Assembly: GCA_038205115.1 (NCBI GenBank)
Contig: JBBRCE010000015.1
Span: 37,060 to 101,059 of the forward strand
DNA length: 64,000 nucleotides
Reading direction: 5' to 3'
Source: JBBRCE01 sp038205115
GTDB lineage: Bacteria; Planctomycetota; Planctomycetia; Pirellulales; JBBRCE01
Part shown: positions 43,848-55,706 of the stretch, piece after piece
Numbering within the stretch: position 1 is the first letter of the stretch
Layout of the letters: every line of letters starts with the position of its first letter
Translations under genes and position numbers: made by a program
The notes under the pieces: model-generated
Database searches by the model: none
The model's input: the letters and a program-made list of their open reading frames with translations, nothing else
What the model was told of the DNA's origin: nothing

Positions 43848-46055
43848 ATGATTTTCGCATTGGCCCTCGCTTCCCGACGCGCGGTCAACTTCATTCTTCG
43901 CCACACCGCTGGATCGCTGGTTCCAACGGCGCTTGTGCTGATCGGCTTGGCTTCGCTGGCGGCTGCCGATACGGCCGATCCACTCAGTGAACCAATCGAG
44001 ACGTTAAAGCCGACAGTCGCCCGCAGTGAAGCCGAAACGGATCGAGTACAAGCGCAGGCGGAATTTGCCGCCGGACGCATGCTGGAACAGCGCGACGACA
44101 TCGCCGGCGCGCTGCGGCGCTACCAGCGTGCTGCTCGCTACGATCCCAACGCCGTGCCCATCTTGCGCAGCGTGGTCGATATGGGCGTGCGTCTGCATCG
44201 CAATGCGGAAGCCACGCGTTACGCGTTGCGTTACGCCGAGTTGGATGCGTCCAACCCGTCGCTGTTGCACGGGCTGGCCAGAATTCTCAGCGCCGAAGAA
44301 AATCGCGGCCAAGCCATCAAACTTTACCAGCGCGCGCTGGCCAGCAGCGAAAACTTGCCGCCGGACGCCGAGCGAGTGGAAATGCTGCTCGAACTGGGCC
44401 GCCTGCAATTCCTGGGCAAAGAGTATGCGGCCGCCGCGCAAACGTTGACTCAATTGAGTGACGCCTTACAACACCCCGACCGTTTTCGTCTTTCGCCGGC
44501 GGTGATCAAAGACTTTACGGCCGATGGCGTCATCGACCAACTGTTGGGCGAAAGCTTGCTGGAGTCCGGCCAACCGGATGCCGCGGCCGCCGTGTTCGCC
44601 AAGCAAGACAGCAAAACGCCGGCCAGCGCCGATGCGCTGTGGCACGCCGCGCGGCTGGCTTTCGGACGCAAACAATTCCTCCAAGCCGCACAATCACTGG
44701 ACAAGTATTTCGCAACTGGCAACGCCGAGCAGGGCACGGCGCCCTACGAGCTACTGGCCGAAATTCTGAAAGCGCAGGGCAAGTCGGCCGAGCTGATTCC
44801 GCAACTCGTCAAATTGCACGACGATCATCGCGACAACTTATTGCTGACATTTGCGCTGGCGGATCGGCTGCGAGAGGCGGGTCAGTTGGATCAGGCGCGC
44901 CCGCTCTATGCGCAACTCATCGAGAAGAAGCCCGTGGTGGAAGCGTTTTCCGGCGGGCTGGACGTTGAACGTCGCGACAAGCAACCGGCCGCGGCGCTAA
45001 AAGTTCTCGGACGAGCGGCCGACGAGTTTCATACCTCGCTACTCGCAGCACTGGGCGAATCGGCGGAACGGCTGATCGCCGACGCCGAACAATTCGACGC
45101 ACTCCTAGTTGCCGCGCGCGCCGCGGGCAGCACGCTCGACGGCTCCACAGCATTGGCCGTCGCCGCGCTTGCCGGCAAAGCGCGGAAATTCGACGTGGCC
45201 AGCGAGTTTTTCGAGCTCGGTTTGAAGAACCCGCCCCCGGATGCCCCGGACTGGTTTCGCTACTGGGGCGTCGAACTGTTTAGCGCTGAGAAGTTTGCCG
45301 AAGCCAGCGCCATTTTTCAGCGCGGCATCGATGCCAAGCCTGCAGTCAAACTTCACAGCGACCTGCTGTATTTACTTGGCACATCATTGGCGTTCGAAGA
45401 CAAAACCAATCTGGCGCTGTCCGCCGCGCGCAAAGCCGCGGCACTCGACTCGCGCTCGGTGCGGTTGCGCGCACGCATCGGCTGGATTCAATATCACGCC
45501 AAACGCAACGACGACGCCTACCGCAGCTACAAAGACTTGATCGAGCGTTTCGGTCAGAACGAAGCCGAAGAAGATCGCGAGCAACTCCGCGAAGCGCGGC
45601 AAATCCTCTCCAGCCTGGCGGTCACGCGCGGCGATCTGACCGAAGCCAACGAGTGGCTCGAACAAGTGCTGGACGAATTCCCGGACGACGCCGGCGCCAG
45701 TAACGACCTGGGCTACCTATGGGCGGATCAAAGCAAACATCTGACCCGCGCGATGCAGATGATCCAGTTGGCCGTGGACGCCGAGCCGGAAAATTTGGCG
45801 TTTCGAGACAGCCTCGGTTGGGCCTACTTTCGGTTGGACCGACTGGCGGATGCCGAGCGCGAATTACAACGGGCCGCCGCCGACGATAAGGCCGACGGTG
45901 CCGTGCTGGAACACCTGGCCGACGTGCTCGTCAAATCCAAGCAGCCGCAACCCGCGGCCGACGCCTATCGCCGCTCGATCGCGGCATTTGAAAAAGACGA
46001 TTCGCCCGCCAGAGCCGAGGCAGTGAAAAAGAAACTCGCGGAGCTCGCAAATTGA
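43848..46055 (+). CDS. Secreted TPR-repeat protein
   Basis: The frame extends far upstream over the preceding gene in another phase. The ATG at 43848 has GGGAG 9 bases upstream and begins a signal peptide (HTAGSLVPTALVLIGLASLAAADTA). The 735-aa product is made of tetratricopeptide-type helical pairs throughout, for example DIAGALRRYQRAARYDPNAV, GQAIKLYQRALASSE, DEAYRS-type blocks and FRDSLGWAYFRLDRLADAERELQRAA near the end. TPR proteins are scaffolds for protein complexes; this one probably acts in the periplasm. Specific partners are not evident. Confidence 0.88.
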   Translation: MIFALALASRRAVNFILRHTAGSLVPTALVLIGLASLAAADTADPLSEPIETLKPTVARSEAETDRVQAQAEFAAGRMLEQRDDIAGALRRYQRAARYDPNAVPILRSVVDMGVRLHRNAEATRYALRYAELDASNPSLLHGLARILSAEENRGQAIKLYQRALASSENLPPDAERVEMLLELGRLQFLGKEYAAAAQTLTQLSDALQHPDRFRLSPAVIKDFTADGVIDQLLGESLLESGQPDAAAAVFAKQDSKTPASADALWHAARLAFGRKQFLQAAQSLDKYFATGNAEQGTAPYELLAEILKAQGKSAELIPQLVKLHDDHRDNLLLTFALADRLREAGQLDQARPLYAQLIEKKPVVEAFSGGLDVERRDKQPAAALKVLGRAADEFHTSLLAALGESAERLIADAEQFDALLVAARAAGSTLDGSTALAVAALAGKARKFDVASEFFELGLKNPPPDAPDWFRYWGVELFSAEKFAEASAIFQRGIDAKPAVKLHSDLLYLLGTSLAFEDKTNLALSAARKAAALDSRSVRLRARIGWIQYHAKRNDDAYRSYKDLIERFGQNEAEEDREQLREARQILSSLAVTRGDLTEANEWLEQVLDEFPDDAGASNDLGYLWADQSKHLTRAMQMIQLAVDAEPENLAFRDSLGWAYFRLDRLADAERELQRAAADDKADGAVLEHLADVLVKSKQPQPAADAYRRSIAAFEKDDSPARAEAVKKKLAELAN

Positions 46056-46216
46056 CCGCGAGCTGGCCCCATCGCACGCCATCGACTCGGATGAAGGATC
46101 ACCGGCGCTGTTCTGCCTACGCGGTTACAAGGCGAGATCAACGCTTGTGGCCTAGGCGTCGATATTTTAGAATTCGCGGCAGCAATGAAACTGTTCGAAA
46201 CGTCGAGGTTTGAGTC

Positions 46217-46678
46217 ATGGAACGCACGCTCGTCTTGTTAAAGCCCGATTGCATTCAGCGCCGCTTGGCCGGTCGAATCGTCACTCGGTTCGAGGAAAAA
46301 GGCCTGAACATCATCGCCCTGAAGATGATGCAGGTCACGCCGGAACTCTCGAAAAAGCATTACGCCGAGCATGTCAGCAAGCCATTTTACCCGGCGCTGG
46401 AGTCGTTCATTACTGCCTCGCCGATCGTGGCCATGGTACTGGAAGGCTTAGAAGCCATCCGCGTGGTGCGCGATATTCTGGGCGCCACCAGTGGCCTGAA
46501 AGCGGCTGCCGGCACCATCCGCGGCGACTACAGTTCCAGCCGGCAGATGAACCTCGTTCACGCCAGTGACGGACCCGAAGCCTCGGCCCGCGAGATCGAG
46601 CTGTACTTCAAGCCTGCTGAAGTTTTGAGCAGCGAGCTGACCATTACGCCGTGGCTACGTGCGCCGGACGAAAAATAA
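46217..46678 (+). CDS. ndk: Nucleoside diphosphate kinase
   Basis: A 153-aa protein of normal family length. It begins ERTLVLLKPDCIQR and contains the active-site histidine in NLVHASDGPEAS, plus the usual GPEASAREIELYF. It transfers phosphate from ATP to nucleoside diphosphates through a phosphohistidine. Substitutions around the usual KHY and RxxxG segments are conservative. The ATG has GAGG 8 bases upstream. Confidence 0.96.
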   Translation: MERTLVLLKPDCIQRRLAGRIVTRFEEKGLNIIALKMMQVTPELSKKHYAEHVSKPFYPALESFITASPIVAMVLEGLEAIRVVRDILGATSGLKAAAGTIRGDYSSSRQMNLVHASDGPEASAREIELYFKPAEVLSSELTITPWLRAPDEK

Positions 46679-46958
46679 TCGTTTTGCGGCAGTCTGCCGG
46701 CGGCAAGATTTTTCGCGAGTTTTCGTCCATTGATGATTTTATCGCCTCGAATTTGCGGCTATTGATTCCGCCATGGCGTCGACGTAGAATTGAGCGGTTG
46801 ACTACGCGATTGTCCGCGCAGGCTTGCGCGTCATTTCGATTCGTTCTGGTACGCGGCGGTCAACGCCTATTGCTGGTTGGCCGGATGGTCCAGTTTTGTC
46901 AGGCAAGTTTGTTAGGCAGGGACTGGCCTCAATCGCCGTTCTCAAAAGGGTTTTGCTT

Positions 46959-47525
46959 GTGGCGCTTTCGGAACTCGACCGCAAACTGATCGCCCGTTGC
47001 TTGGCTCGGGAACCGGAATCGTGGGAAGATTTCGTTGACCGCTTCATGGGTCTCGTGACGCACGTCATCAACCACTCGGCCCAAACCCGGTCGATTCGTC
47101 TATCGGGCGACGACCGCGAGGATCTGGCCGGCGAGGTGTTTTTCAGCATCGTCGATCACGATTTTGCCGTGCTGCGGAATTTCCGCAGCGAGAGCAGTTT
47201 GGCCACGTATCTGACGGTGATCACGCGGCGAATCGTGGTGCACGAGTTGCTTAAAAATAAGTCGCCCATACGGCTGGCCGACGGCGCGGAACATCACGCC
47301 GTCAACGGCAACGAGGCCGTTCAGCGGATCAGCAATCGCGATGAAGTCGAGCGTCTGCTCGGCGAACTCGAAGGCACAGAAGCGCAAGTCGTGCGGATGT
47401 TTCACTTGGAAGGCAAGAGCTACCAAGAGATTAGCCATTCGGTAGGCATGCCAGAGAACAGCGTCGGCCCCACGCTCAGCCGCGCACGCGAAAAAATGCG
47501 TCACGCCGGCAGCGATTCGCTGTAA
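46959..47525 (+). CDS. Sigma-70 family RNA polymerase sigma factor (ECF-like)
   Basis: The frame opens at a TTG at 46824, but the first conserved residues follow a GTG at 46959 with AAAGGG 8 bases upstream, so I start there (188 aa). Region 2 spans about 10-90 (FVDRFMGLVTHVI, DREDLAGEVFFSI, RNFRSESSLATYLTVITRRI). Region 4 spans about 125-180 with a helix-turn-helix (LEGKSYQEISHSVGMPENSVGPTLSRAREKMR). Regions 1 and 3 are absent, as in ECF factors. No anti-sigma gene is adjacent. Target genes unknown. Confidence 0.9.
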   Translation: MALSELDRKLIARCLAREPESWEDFVDRFMGLVTHVINHSAQTRSIRLSGDDREDLAGEVFFSIVDHDFAVLRNFRSESSLATYLTVITRRIVVHELLKNKSPIRLADGAEHHAVNGNEAVQRISNRDEVERLLGELEGTEAQVVRMFHLEGKSYQEISHSVGMPENSVGPTLSRAREKMRHAGSDSL

Positions 47526-47629
47526 ACGCCTTGGCCGACGGAACGATGCCGCGCTGCGATTGCCTGTTTGCGGCTGCCCTCGCCAGATTGCGATGAGTTT
47601 CTCGATGCGGTTCGCCCGGCCAACGCATC

Positions 47630-49548
<1,919 letters not shown>

Positions 49549-49549
<1 letters not shown>

Positions 49550-50445
49550 TATCGATTCCTTTCCAACACGAATTGTGCGAGTGCTTCCAAGCTTTGTGCG
49601 TGCGATCCAAACGGCGCCAGGGCGGTGCGGGCTTCTTGCACCAATTGCTCGGCGCGGGCGGCACTGGCCTCGACGCCCAACAAGCCGGGGAAGGTCAATT
49701 TGCCGTGCTGCGCGTCCTTGCCAACCCGTTTGCCTAAGTCCGCCTCGTTGCCGCGAACGTCCAGTAAGTCGTCGGCAATCTGAAATGCCAATCCCAGTTT
49801 GCGCCCGTAGGTTTCTAGCGAATTCAACTGCTGCGGACTCGCCGCGGCGATCAGCGCTCCGAGCCGCAACGAAACCAAAAACATCGCGCCGGTTTTGCGA
49901 TGGTGAATCGATTCCAAGGCCGCCAACCCGCCGGCGGCAAACTCGTTGGCCAGGTCGTCGGCCTGTCCGCCCACCAGCGCCGTGGGACCGGCCGCTTGGG
50001 CCAGTGCCAGGCAACATTGCACGGCCACCGTGGCCGGTCGTACGTCGCGGGCGAGCACTTCGAAGGCCAGCGTCAGCAGCGCGTCGCCTGCCAGAATTGC
50101 CGTCGCTTCGTCGAACGCCTTGTGACATGTGGGTAGGCCTCGACGCAGATCGTCGTCGTCCATTGCCGGCAGGTCGTCGTGAATCAAAGAATACGTGTGG
50201 ATCATTTCCACCGCACAGGCAGCCGGAAGCGCCGCCTCAACGGTGCAACCGCATGCCGTGCCAGCCATTAACACTAGCATCGGCCGCAGCCGCTTGGCGG
50301 GTGCCAACAGCGAATAACGCATGGCCTGCCGCAGGCGGTCCGGACAGCCGGCCGGAAGCTGCAAATAGCCGTCCAGCGCATGTTCGATCTGCGCACCCCA
50401 GAGCGAGGTGTAGTCGGCGAATGAACCAGCCGGGCAAGCGATCAT
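49549..50445 (-). CDS. ispA: Farnesyl diphosphate synthase-type polyprenyl synthetase
   Basis: A 298-aa protein with the first aspartate-rich motif in YSLIHDDLPAMDDDDLRRG and the second in FQIADDLLDVRG. The aromatic Tyr five residues before the first DD, and the near identity of this block with E. coli IspA, favour farnesyl (C15) product length. It joins isopentenyl diphosphate units downstream of the MEP pathway. It precedes dxs with a one-base overlap and follows xseB, the same order as in E. coli. Confidence 0.94.
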
Positions 50446-50616
50446 TGAGCGAGCGGTGAGGACTGAATGAGGAAGAAATGTCGCCGTGCGAATTCTGCTA
50501 AACGCGAGTTGTCATACCGAAACCACAAATCAACATGCTATGCACGCTTAATAATATCTTCGTGGCCAATCGAAGTGGTCGGGCGAGTAGGGCGCAACCT
50601 TTTTGCTCCAGCTATT

Positions 50617-51003
50617 TTAGAACAAGCCAAGCGAATCGTCTACGTCGCGCGCCGGCGGATTTTCAGGACGCTTGGGCCGCCGCACGCGCGGCTTTTCAGT
50701 GGTGGCATCACCCGTTTTGCGGGCGTCGTGCTGCTGCTGGTCCGCCGCCAGGCTCGATTGATCATCCAGTGGCACGACAATCGGATTGCCTTGCGAGTCC
50801 ACGCCGCTGAGCAGTTCAATGCGCCGTTCAGCTTTGTCCAGCATGTCGTAGCACGACCGCAAGAGTTTGACGCCTTGCTCGTACTGATTGAGCGACTCCG
50901 CCAGGCCAATTTGCCCTGCTTCCAGCGATTGAACTACGACGTCCAATTGGGCCAACGACTCTTCGAAACCGCGTTCTTTCTTCTGTACGTCCGGCGCAGG
51001 CAT
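50617..51003 (-). CDS. xseB: Exodeoxyribonuclease VII small subunit
   Basis: A 128-aa protein. Residues about 8-70 are the XseB helical hairpin (FEESLAQLDVVVQSLEAGQIGLAESLNQYEQGVKLLRSC). A 55-residue polar tail follows, longer than in E. coli (80 aa in total). XseB binds the catalytic XseA subunit and stabilises it; xseA is not in this window. Its position before ispA-dxs is conserved with E. coli. Confidence 0.92.
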   Translation of the reverse strand: MPAPDVQKKERGFEESLAQLDVVVQSLEAGQIGLAESLNQYEQGVKLLRSCYDMLDKAERRIELLSGVDSQGNPIVVPLDDQSSLAADQQQHDARKTGDATTEKPRVRRPKRPENPPARDVDDSLGLF

Positions 51004-51071
51004 GGGTATCTCAACGTTCGGAGAGAATTAACAAGTCTTTGAGGCCCTGAGGCCGTCATCATCGCGCCGTT

Positions 51072-51737
51072 TTATCCAACTTGACGCTCGACAACCAGTT
51101 TTTCAGCCGCTTCGTGTCCCAGTGAAACCTCGGCATTGTCCAATTGAATTCGAATTAAACCTGCTTCGATCCGGTTGGATTGCACTTGGCCCGATGCGCC
51201 TAGGCGAATGCCGGACTCGGTTAAAAAACGCAAAAAGCCGGGCGACTGATCGACCACGCGAATCAGCCGAAACACTTCGCCGGCTTGGCAAGCCGCCAGC
51301 GAACGCCCGGCCGCGGCGCGAACCGAGCCATCGGCCTTGGGAATCGGATCGCCGTGCGGATCGACCTCCGGAAAATTCAAATGACTCTCGATGCGGTCGA
51401 TCAACCGATCGCTAACCGCGTGTTCCATGTGCTCGGCTTCTTCATGAACTTCGTCCCAGGTGAGGTCCAGCGTGCGTGACAGAAACAGTTCGATCAGCCG
51501 ATGCCGCCGCACCATTCGTAAGGCTAGCGCATTGCCGGCCGCCGTGAGCCGCGCGCCTTCGTAGGGCGCATAGGTGATTAGGCTGCTTTCGCTGAGCGTT
51601 TTGAGCATGCTGGTCACCGTGCCGGGCGAAACGTTCAGAGCCGTGGCAATCTGACCTGTGGCCACCGGACTGCCGCCGTGCTCCGCGCCAATCTGCAAAA
51701 TGGCTTTGACGTAATTTTCGACCGTTAAACTCGGCAC
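51072..51737 (-). CDS. DtxR/MntR-type metal-dependent transcriptional regulator
   Basis: A 221-aa protein starting at a GTG with AGGA upstream. The N-terminal winged helix is about 1-65 (TGQIATALNVSPGTVTSMLKTLSE). The dimer/metal domain is about 66-140, with RRHRLIE and HEEAEHMEH supplying His and Glu ligands. A C-terminal SH3-like domain follows (about 150-221). A glutamate stands where DtxR has Cys102, as in manganese-sensing MntR, while the first-helix position is Asn instead of Met or Asp. Manganese or iron sensing is therefore likely but not certain. It probably represses metal-uptake genes, and its own operon is a possible target. Confidence 0.92.
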   Translation of the reverse strand: MPSLTVENYVKAILQIGAEHGGSPVATGQIATALNVSPGTVTSMLKTLSESSLITYAPYEGARLTAAGNALALRMVRRHRLIELFLSRTLDLTWDEVHEEAEHMEHAVSDRLIDRIESHLNFPEVDPHGDPIPKADGSVRAAAGRSLAACQAGEVFRLIRVVDQSPGFLRFLTESGIRLGASGQVQSNRIEAGLIRIQLDNAEVSLGHEAAEKLVVERQVG

Positions 51738-51759
51738 GCGGTGATCCTGATCGATGGTG

Positions 51760-52347
51760 TTACGACGCGGCGCGCGGGGGGCGAACGCTGAGCAGCAGTT
51801 CGATATCGCCTACTGCCCGATTGAGTCGCGTCGCGATGTCCTTGGCGGAAAGACCTTCGTCGGCCAGCGCGCAAATATATTCTAATCGCGCATCGATCCG
51901 TTTGTCGTCCAGTCGCTGCTGAATCGTCTCCGGCGAAGGCAGCGTCTCGCGGCGGGAAGTCGACGTCTGTGGCGTGGAGTGCGCCGTGGGGCGTGCCTGA
52001 CGATCGGCTTGGTCGAGCAGCGATTCAAGCCGCGCCGCAACTTGATCGGCGTCGATCAACAGCGCCTGCAGCGCGGCAATTTTGGTGTCGATGCGGGCCG
52101 AGTAATCGCGGGCCAGTTCGTGCATTTCGATCTGCCAGCGGCGCATTTCGTCGGGCGCATCGTGCCAATGCGCGGGCGGCTTTTGCGCGGCGCCCGCCGC
52201 CGAAAGTCGGCCGGGTGTTTTCGTCAGGCTGGTTGCTTTACCGCGGAAATAGCGTCGCGATCGCGACAGCAATATAAAGATCGCCAGCCCCAGGCCGGCC
52301 AGGAAGACGCCTTGAGTTGCGGTGATTTCTGCAAATGGCAAATTCAT
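51760..52347 (-). CDS. Membrane-anchored coiled-coil protein with C-terminal HTH-like segment
   Basis: I start at the ATG at 52347 (AAGGA 7 bases upstream); a longer open frame upstream is the shadow of larC. The 195-aa product has a transmembrane helix near residues 12-28 and a helical/coiled-coil region (about 65-120). It ends in a helix-turn-helix-like block (ALADEGLSAKDIATRLNRAVGDIELLLSV). This arrangement resembles the DUF6115/DUF2802-type proteins of other bacteria. It lies 14 bases after larC and 22 before the regulator gene. Function unknown. Confidence 0.8.
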   Translation of the reverse strand: MNLPFAEITATQGVFLAGLGLAIFILLSRSRRYFRGKATSLTKTPGRLSAAGAAQKPPAHWHDAPDEMRRWQIEMHELARDYSARIDTKIAALQALLIDADQVAARLESLLDQADRQARPTAHSTPQTSTSRRETLPSPETIQQRLDDKRIDARLEYICALADEGLSAKDIATRLNRAVGDIELLLSVRPPRAAS

Positions 52348-52361
52348 TGTGCCGTCCTTGG

Positions 52362-53543
52362 CTAAGAGGCAAACGCCCGCCGCGCGGCGTCGTAAACCTG
52401 CGCCAGCGAAACTTTCTGTTCCAAAGCCGCCTTGCGACAGGATTCGAATTCGGGCGAAAATCGCGATTGACCGTCGGGTAGTTGAGCGATCACGCCGCTG
52501 ACATTGCCGTACGGCGTTTCGATGATCTGCTGATTGCGCGGCAAGACATTTCGCCCCAGGAGCGAACGCCGCACGCCAAGCGTTGTGGTTTCCAAAAACA
52601 AAATCGCTTCGAGTTTTTGTACATCGGCCGTCGCGCAGAGCACGCTCAATTGCACGCCGGGCCGATTCTTCTTCATGGCGATCGCCGTCGTGAACACGTC
52701 CAGCGCGCCGGCTTCCCAAAGCAAACCGGCGCAGTGGCCAATCATTTCGCCCGACGTGTCGTCCAGATTGGTTTCCAGCAACACAACTTGCTCGTTGGCC
52801 GCGAGTCCGTTGGGCGTGTTGGAATCGTCCGCGCTGCCGATCATCACGCGCAAAATATTCGGTTGCTGCTCCAGGTTGCGCTGTCCGGAACCGTAACCGA
52901 TGGTTTCCACGCGCATCGCTGGCATGGGACCAAAGCCACTCGACAGCGCAGCCAGGATTGCCGCGCCGGTAGGCGTGGTCAATTCGGCTTCCACGCTGCT
53001 GGCCGCCAGCGGAATGCCTTTGAGCAATTCGGCGGTGGCCGGCGCGGGGACGCTGCAACGCCCGTGAGCGATTTCGATGAAGCCGTGCCCGGTCGGCACC
53101 GGCGAGGCGTGAATTCGCTCGATGTTTAGCAGGTCCAGCGCAATCGCCACGCCGCAAATATCGGAAATGGAATCGACCGCGCCGACTTCGTGAAAATGCA
53201 CTTTACGGAGCGTGCTGCCGTGCACCTTGGCCTCGGCTTCGCCTAGCTTGGTGAAAATCTGCTTAGCCAGATCGCGCTGCCGCGGGTTCATTTGGCTGGC
53301 ATCGATCATATCCGTGATGTGATGCAAGTGGCGATGCGCATGTTCGGGCGGATGCTCCACGGTAAGTTGCGTGGCGCGAAAGCCGTTCTTTTTGACTTCC
53401 GCCGTTTGCAAACGAACTTGCGGGAGGCCTAACGATTCAAGCGTGGTCTGAATCGTCGCTAGCGGTGCTCCGGCGTCGATCAGTGCGCCGAGCGTCATAT
53501 CGCCGCTGATGCCGCTGGCGCAATCGAAATAGGCAACTTTCAT
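52362..53543 (-). CDS. larC: LarC-family nickel insertion protein (TIGR00299 family)
   Basis: I start at the ATG at 53543, which begins KVAYFDCASGISGDMTLGALIDAG, the usual N-terminus; an ATG 13 codons upstream is possible. The 393-aa protein contains a His-rich loop (HAHRHLHH), HFHEVGAVDSISDICG, PVPTGHG, PTGAAIL and LETNLDDTSGEMIG, all family hallmarks. In lactobacilli LarC inserts nickel into the pyridinium pincer cofactor of lactate racemase. No larA, larB or larE is in the window, so the client enzyme is unknown. First gene of the minus-strand run that includes the metal regulator. Confidence 0.93.
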   Translation of the reverse strand: MKVAYFDCASGISGDMTLGALIDAGAPLATIQTTLESLGLPQVRLQTAEVKKNGFRATQLTVEHPPEHAHRHLHHITDMIDASQMNPRQRDLAKQIFTKLGEAEAKVHGSTLRKVHFHEVGAVDSISDICGVAIALDLLNIERIHASPVPTGHGFIEIAHGRCSVPAPATAELLKGIPLAASSVEAELTTPTGAAILAALSSGFGPMPAMRVETIGYGSGQRNLEQQPNILRVMIGSADDSNTPNGLAANEQVVLLETNLDDTSGEMIGHCAGLLWEAGALDVFTTAIAMKKNRPGVQLSVLCATADVQKLEAILFLETTTLGVRRSLLGRNVLPRNQQIIETPYGNVSGVIAQLPDGQSRFSPEFESCRKAALEQKVSLAQVYDAARRAFAS

Positions 53544-53829
53544 GTCAAATTCGTTCTCGGAGGAGCGGTTCGTGATGGCCATTGCAGGCGGAGCGATGTA
53601 GCGCCCGGTAGTATATCGATTGGGTGGGCCGCGCGGCTACTACACTCCTGAACCCATCGCCTTTGCGAAGCACCAATTGCAGTTCGAATCGGCGATCCGA
53701 ATTCCGTTGTCAGTTCCTCGGGTCGTCGCGAATTTTCGCCGGCAGCAGGCAAATCCGATTATATTGGCGTCAGCCCACGGGCCGCGCGGCGGGTTGAAAT
53801 GTCGATTTTGTCAGGTCAAGGAAATTGCG

Positions 53830-55485
53830 ATGTCTCGTTACCTGGTTCCGTTTCATCCCAAGCGCGTGCCGCACTGTTTTACCGACGTATTGATCATCGG
53901 TGGCGGTTTGGCCGGACTGACGGCTGCCAATTCGATCGACCGCAAGCTCTCGGTGCTGGTGGTGACCAAAGAAAAGCTGCGGCAATCGAACAGCAATTAC
54001 GCCCAAGGCGGCATTGCCAGCGTTATCGATCCGGAAGATCGCTTCGAAGATCATATTGCCGATACGATCACCGCGGGCGGACGGTTGTGCGATGAAGCGA
54101 TTGTCGAAATGGTGGTCCGCGAGGCGCCGCGGCACATTCAAACACTCATTCAGTGGGGCACGCGTTTTGACGAGGTGGCCGGCGAGCTATCACTGGGGCG
54201 CGAGGGCGGGCACAGCCAAAACCGCATCGTCCACGCACTGGGCGACGCTACCGGTCGCGAAGTCATGCGAGCGGTGATCGAACATACCGGCGCACTGCGC
54301 AACGTACAGAGTTGGGAAGATACCTTCACCATCGACTTGCTCACGCACGACGGCGTTTGCCGCGGCGCGCTGGTCTGGAATGCCGAACACGGCAAAACGC
54401 TGGTGTGGGCCAAGCAGACCATTCTCTGCACTGGCGGCGTCGGGCAAATTTATCGCGAAACAACCAACCCTGAGGTCGCCACCGGCGATGGCCTGGCGAT
54501 CGCTTGCCGGGCCGGCGCCGAGCTGCGCGATATGGAGTTCATGCAGTTTCATCCCACCGTGCTGTACATCGCCGGTTCAAGCCGCAATCTGATCACCGAA
54601 GCCATGCGCGGCGAGGGCGGACGACTGATCGACCGCAACGGATATCGCTTCATGCCAGATTACGATCCGCGCGGTGAACTGGCCCCGCGCGACGTGGTCA
54701 GCCGGGCGATCGTCGATCAGATGGAAAAAACGCAGCATCCCAACGTCTACTTGGATATGAGCCATCTGGACGCGGCTTTCGTGCGCAGTCGCTTTCCGGG
54801 CATTGCCGCTGTCTGCGGAAAATTCGGCATCGACATCGCCACACAACGAATTCCCGTCCGTCCCGGCGCGCACTATATGATTGGCGGCGTGACTGTCGAC
54901 GGTCAAGGCCGTACGACGGTGCCGGGCTTGTGGGCCGCGGGCGAAGTCACCTCCAGCGGCTTGCACGGCGCCAATCGCCTGGCGTCCAACAGCTTGCTGG
55001 AGGGCCTGGTGTTTGGCGAACACGCCGGCCAGGGAGCGAGCGAGCTGGCGCTGCAAGTTGCAGACGACTTTCACGCGCTGTCGCTCGAAAACGATCGCCA
55101 AGAACCGCCGCAAGAGCCGCTCAACCTGGACGATATTCGCAACGCGCTTAAAAGCGTGATGTGGCGGGCCGCTGGCGTCCGCCGCGACGCCACCCGGCTG
55201 GGCGAAGCCCTGATGAATATCGACGCCTGGTGCCATTACGTGCTGCCGCGCCAATTCAACCATCCGCCGGGCTGGGAGCTGCAAAACCTGTTGTTGGTCG
55301 GCCGGTTGATCGCCCGCGCGGCACTCGAGCGAAACGAAACGCGCGGCGTCCATGTACGCACGGACTTTCCGGCAACGGATGACGCCCGTTGGCGACGACA
55401 CCTTCGCTGCTGCGGCACGAGCGAGTGGGCGGGGGAGCGGAGTGCGGTTGAGAAGCGCGAAATCGAGTCGACCGGGCCTGCGTGA
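53830..55485 (+). CDS. nadB: L-aspartate oxidase
   Basis: I start at the ATG at 53830 with AAGGAAA upstream; 70 upstream codons of open frame lack homology. The 551-aa flavoprotein has the FAD-binding dinucleotide fold (DVLIIGGGLAGLTAA), SNSNYAQGGIA, REGGHSQNRIVHA, MQFHPT, the active-site Arg region (YDPRGELAPRDVVSRAI) and LWAAGEVTSSGLHGANRLASNSLLEGLV. It oxidises aspartate to iminoaspartate, the first step of NAD synthesis. Distinct from succinate dehydrogenase subunit A by length and the SNSNYAQGG block. nadA and nadC are not in the window. Confidence 0.96.
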   Translation: MSRYLVPFHPKRVPHCFTDVLIIGGGLAGLTAANSIDRKLSVLVVTKEKLRQSNSNYAQGGIASVIDPEDRFEDHIADTITAGGRLCDEAIVEMVVREAPRHIQTLIQWGTRFDEVAGELSLGREGGHSQNRIVHALGDATGREVMRAVIEHTGALRNVQSWEDTFTIDLLTHDGVCRGALVWNAEHGKTLVWAKQTILCTGGVGQIYRETTNPEVATGDGLAIACRAGAELRDMEFMQFHPTVLYIAGSSRNLITEAMRGEGGRLIDRNGYRFMPDYDPRGELAPRDVVSRAIVDQMEKTQHPNVYLDMSHLDAAFVRSRFPGIAAVCGKFGIDIATQRIPVRPGAHYMIGGVTVDGQGRTTVPGLWAAGEVTSSGLHGANRLASNSLLEGLVFGEHAGQGASELALQVADDFHALSLENDRQEPPQEPLNLDDIRNALKSVMWRAAGVRRDATRLGEALMNIDAWCHYVLPRQFNHPPGWELQNLLLVGRLIARAALERNETRGVHVRTDFPATDDARWRRHLRCCGTSEWAGERSAVEKREIESTGPA

Positions 55486-55503
55486 GGTCAAATTTCGGAC
55501 TGA

Positions 55504-55530
55504 CGTGTTATTCGGACGAGCGGTAACACG
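55504..55530. other. 7-bp inverted repeat after nadB
   Basis: cgtgtta and taacacg flank 13 bases, 18 bases after the nadB stop. There is no T-run, so a role as terminator is uncertain. Confidence 0.5.
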
Positions 55531-55678
55531 CAGCCGGATCGTTCGAGGCTATTTCACGATCCATAAAAACGTCTAATTCGTTCCTCGACAACGCTTTGCA
55601 TACAATCCGTTCCGACGGACGGACCCCTCTTAGTGGTTGCTGTCATTCTGAAATTAGATGGGTCCGGAAACAAAATCA

Positions 55679-55706
55679 TTGCATTTGGAAGGCTCGCCCT
55701 TATAAT
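55679..55706 (+). promoter_or_regulatory. Sigma-70-type promoter upstream of the sigma-54 activator
   Basis: A perfect TATAAT lies 16 bases after TTGCAT. The leader to the activator start would be about 210 bases. Confidence 0.45.

Noticed and set aside
53620..53829. 70-codon upstream extension of nadB
   Set aside because: No homology; ATG at 53830 has AAGGAAA and a family-typical N-terminus.
55504..55530. Terminator after nadB
   Set aside because: Stem of 7 bp without T-run; kept only as an inverted repeat.
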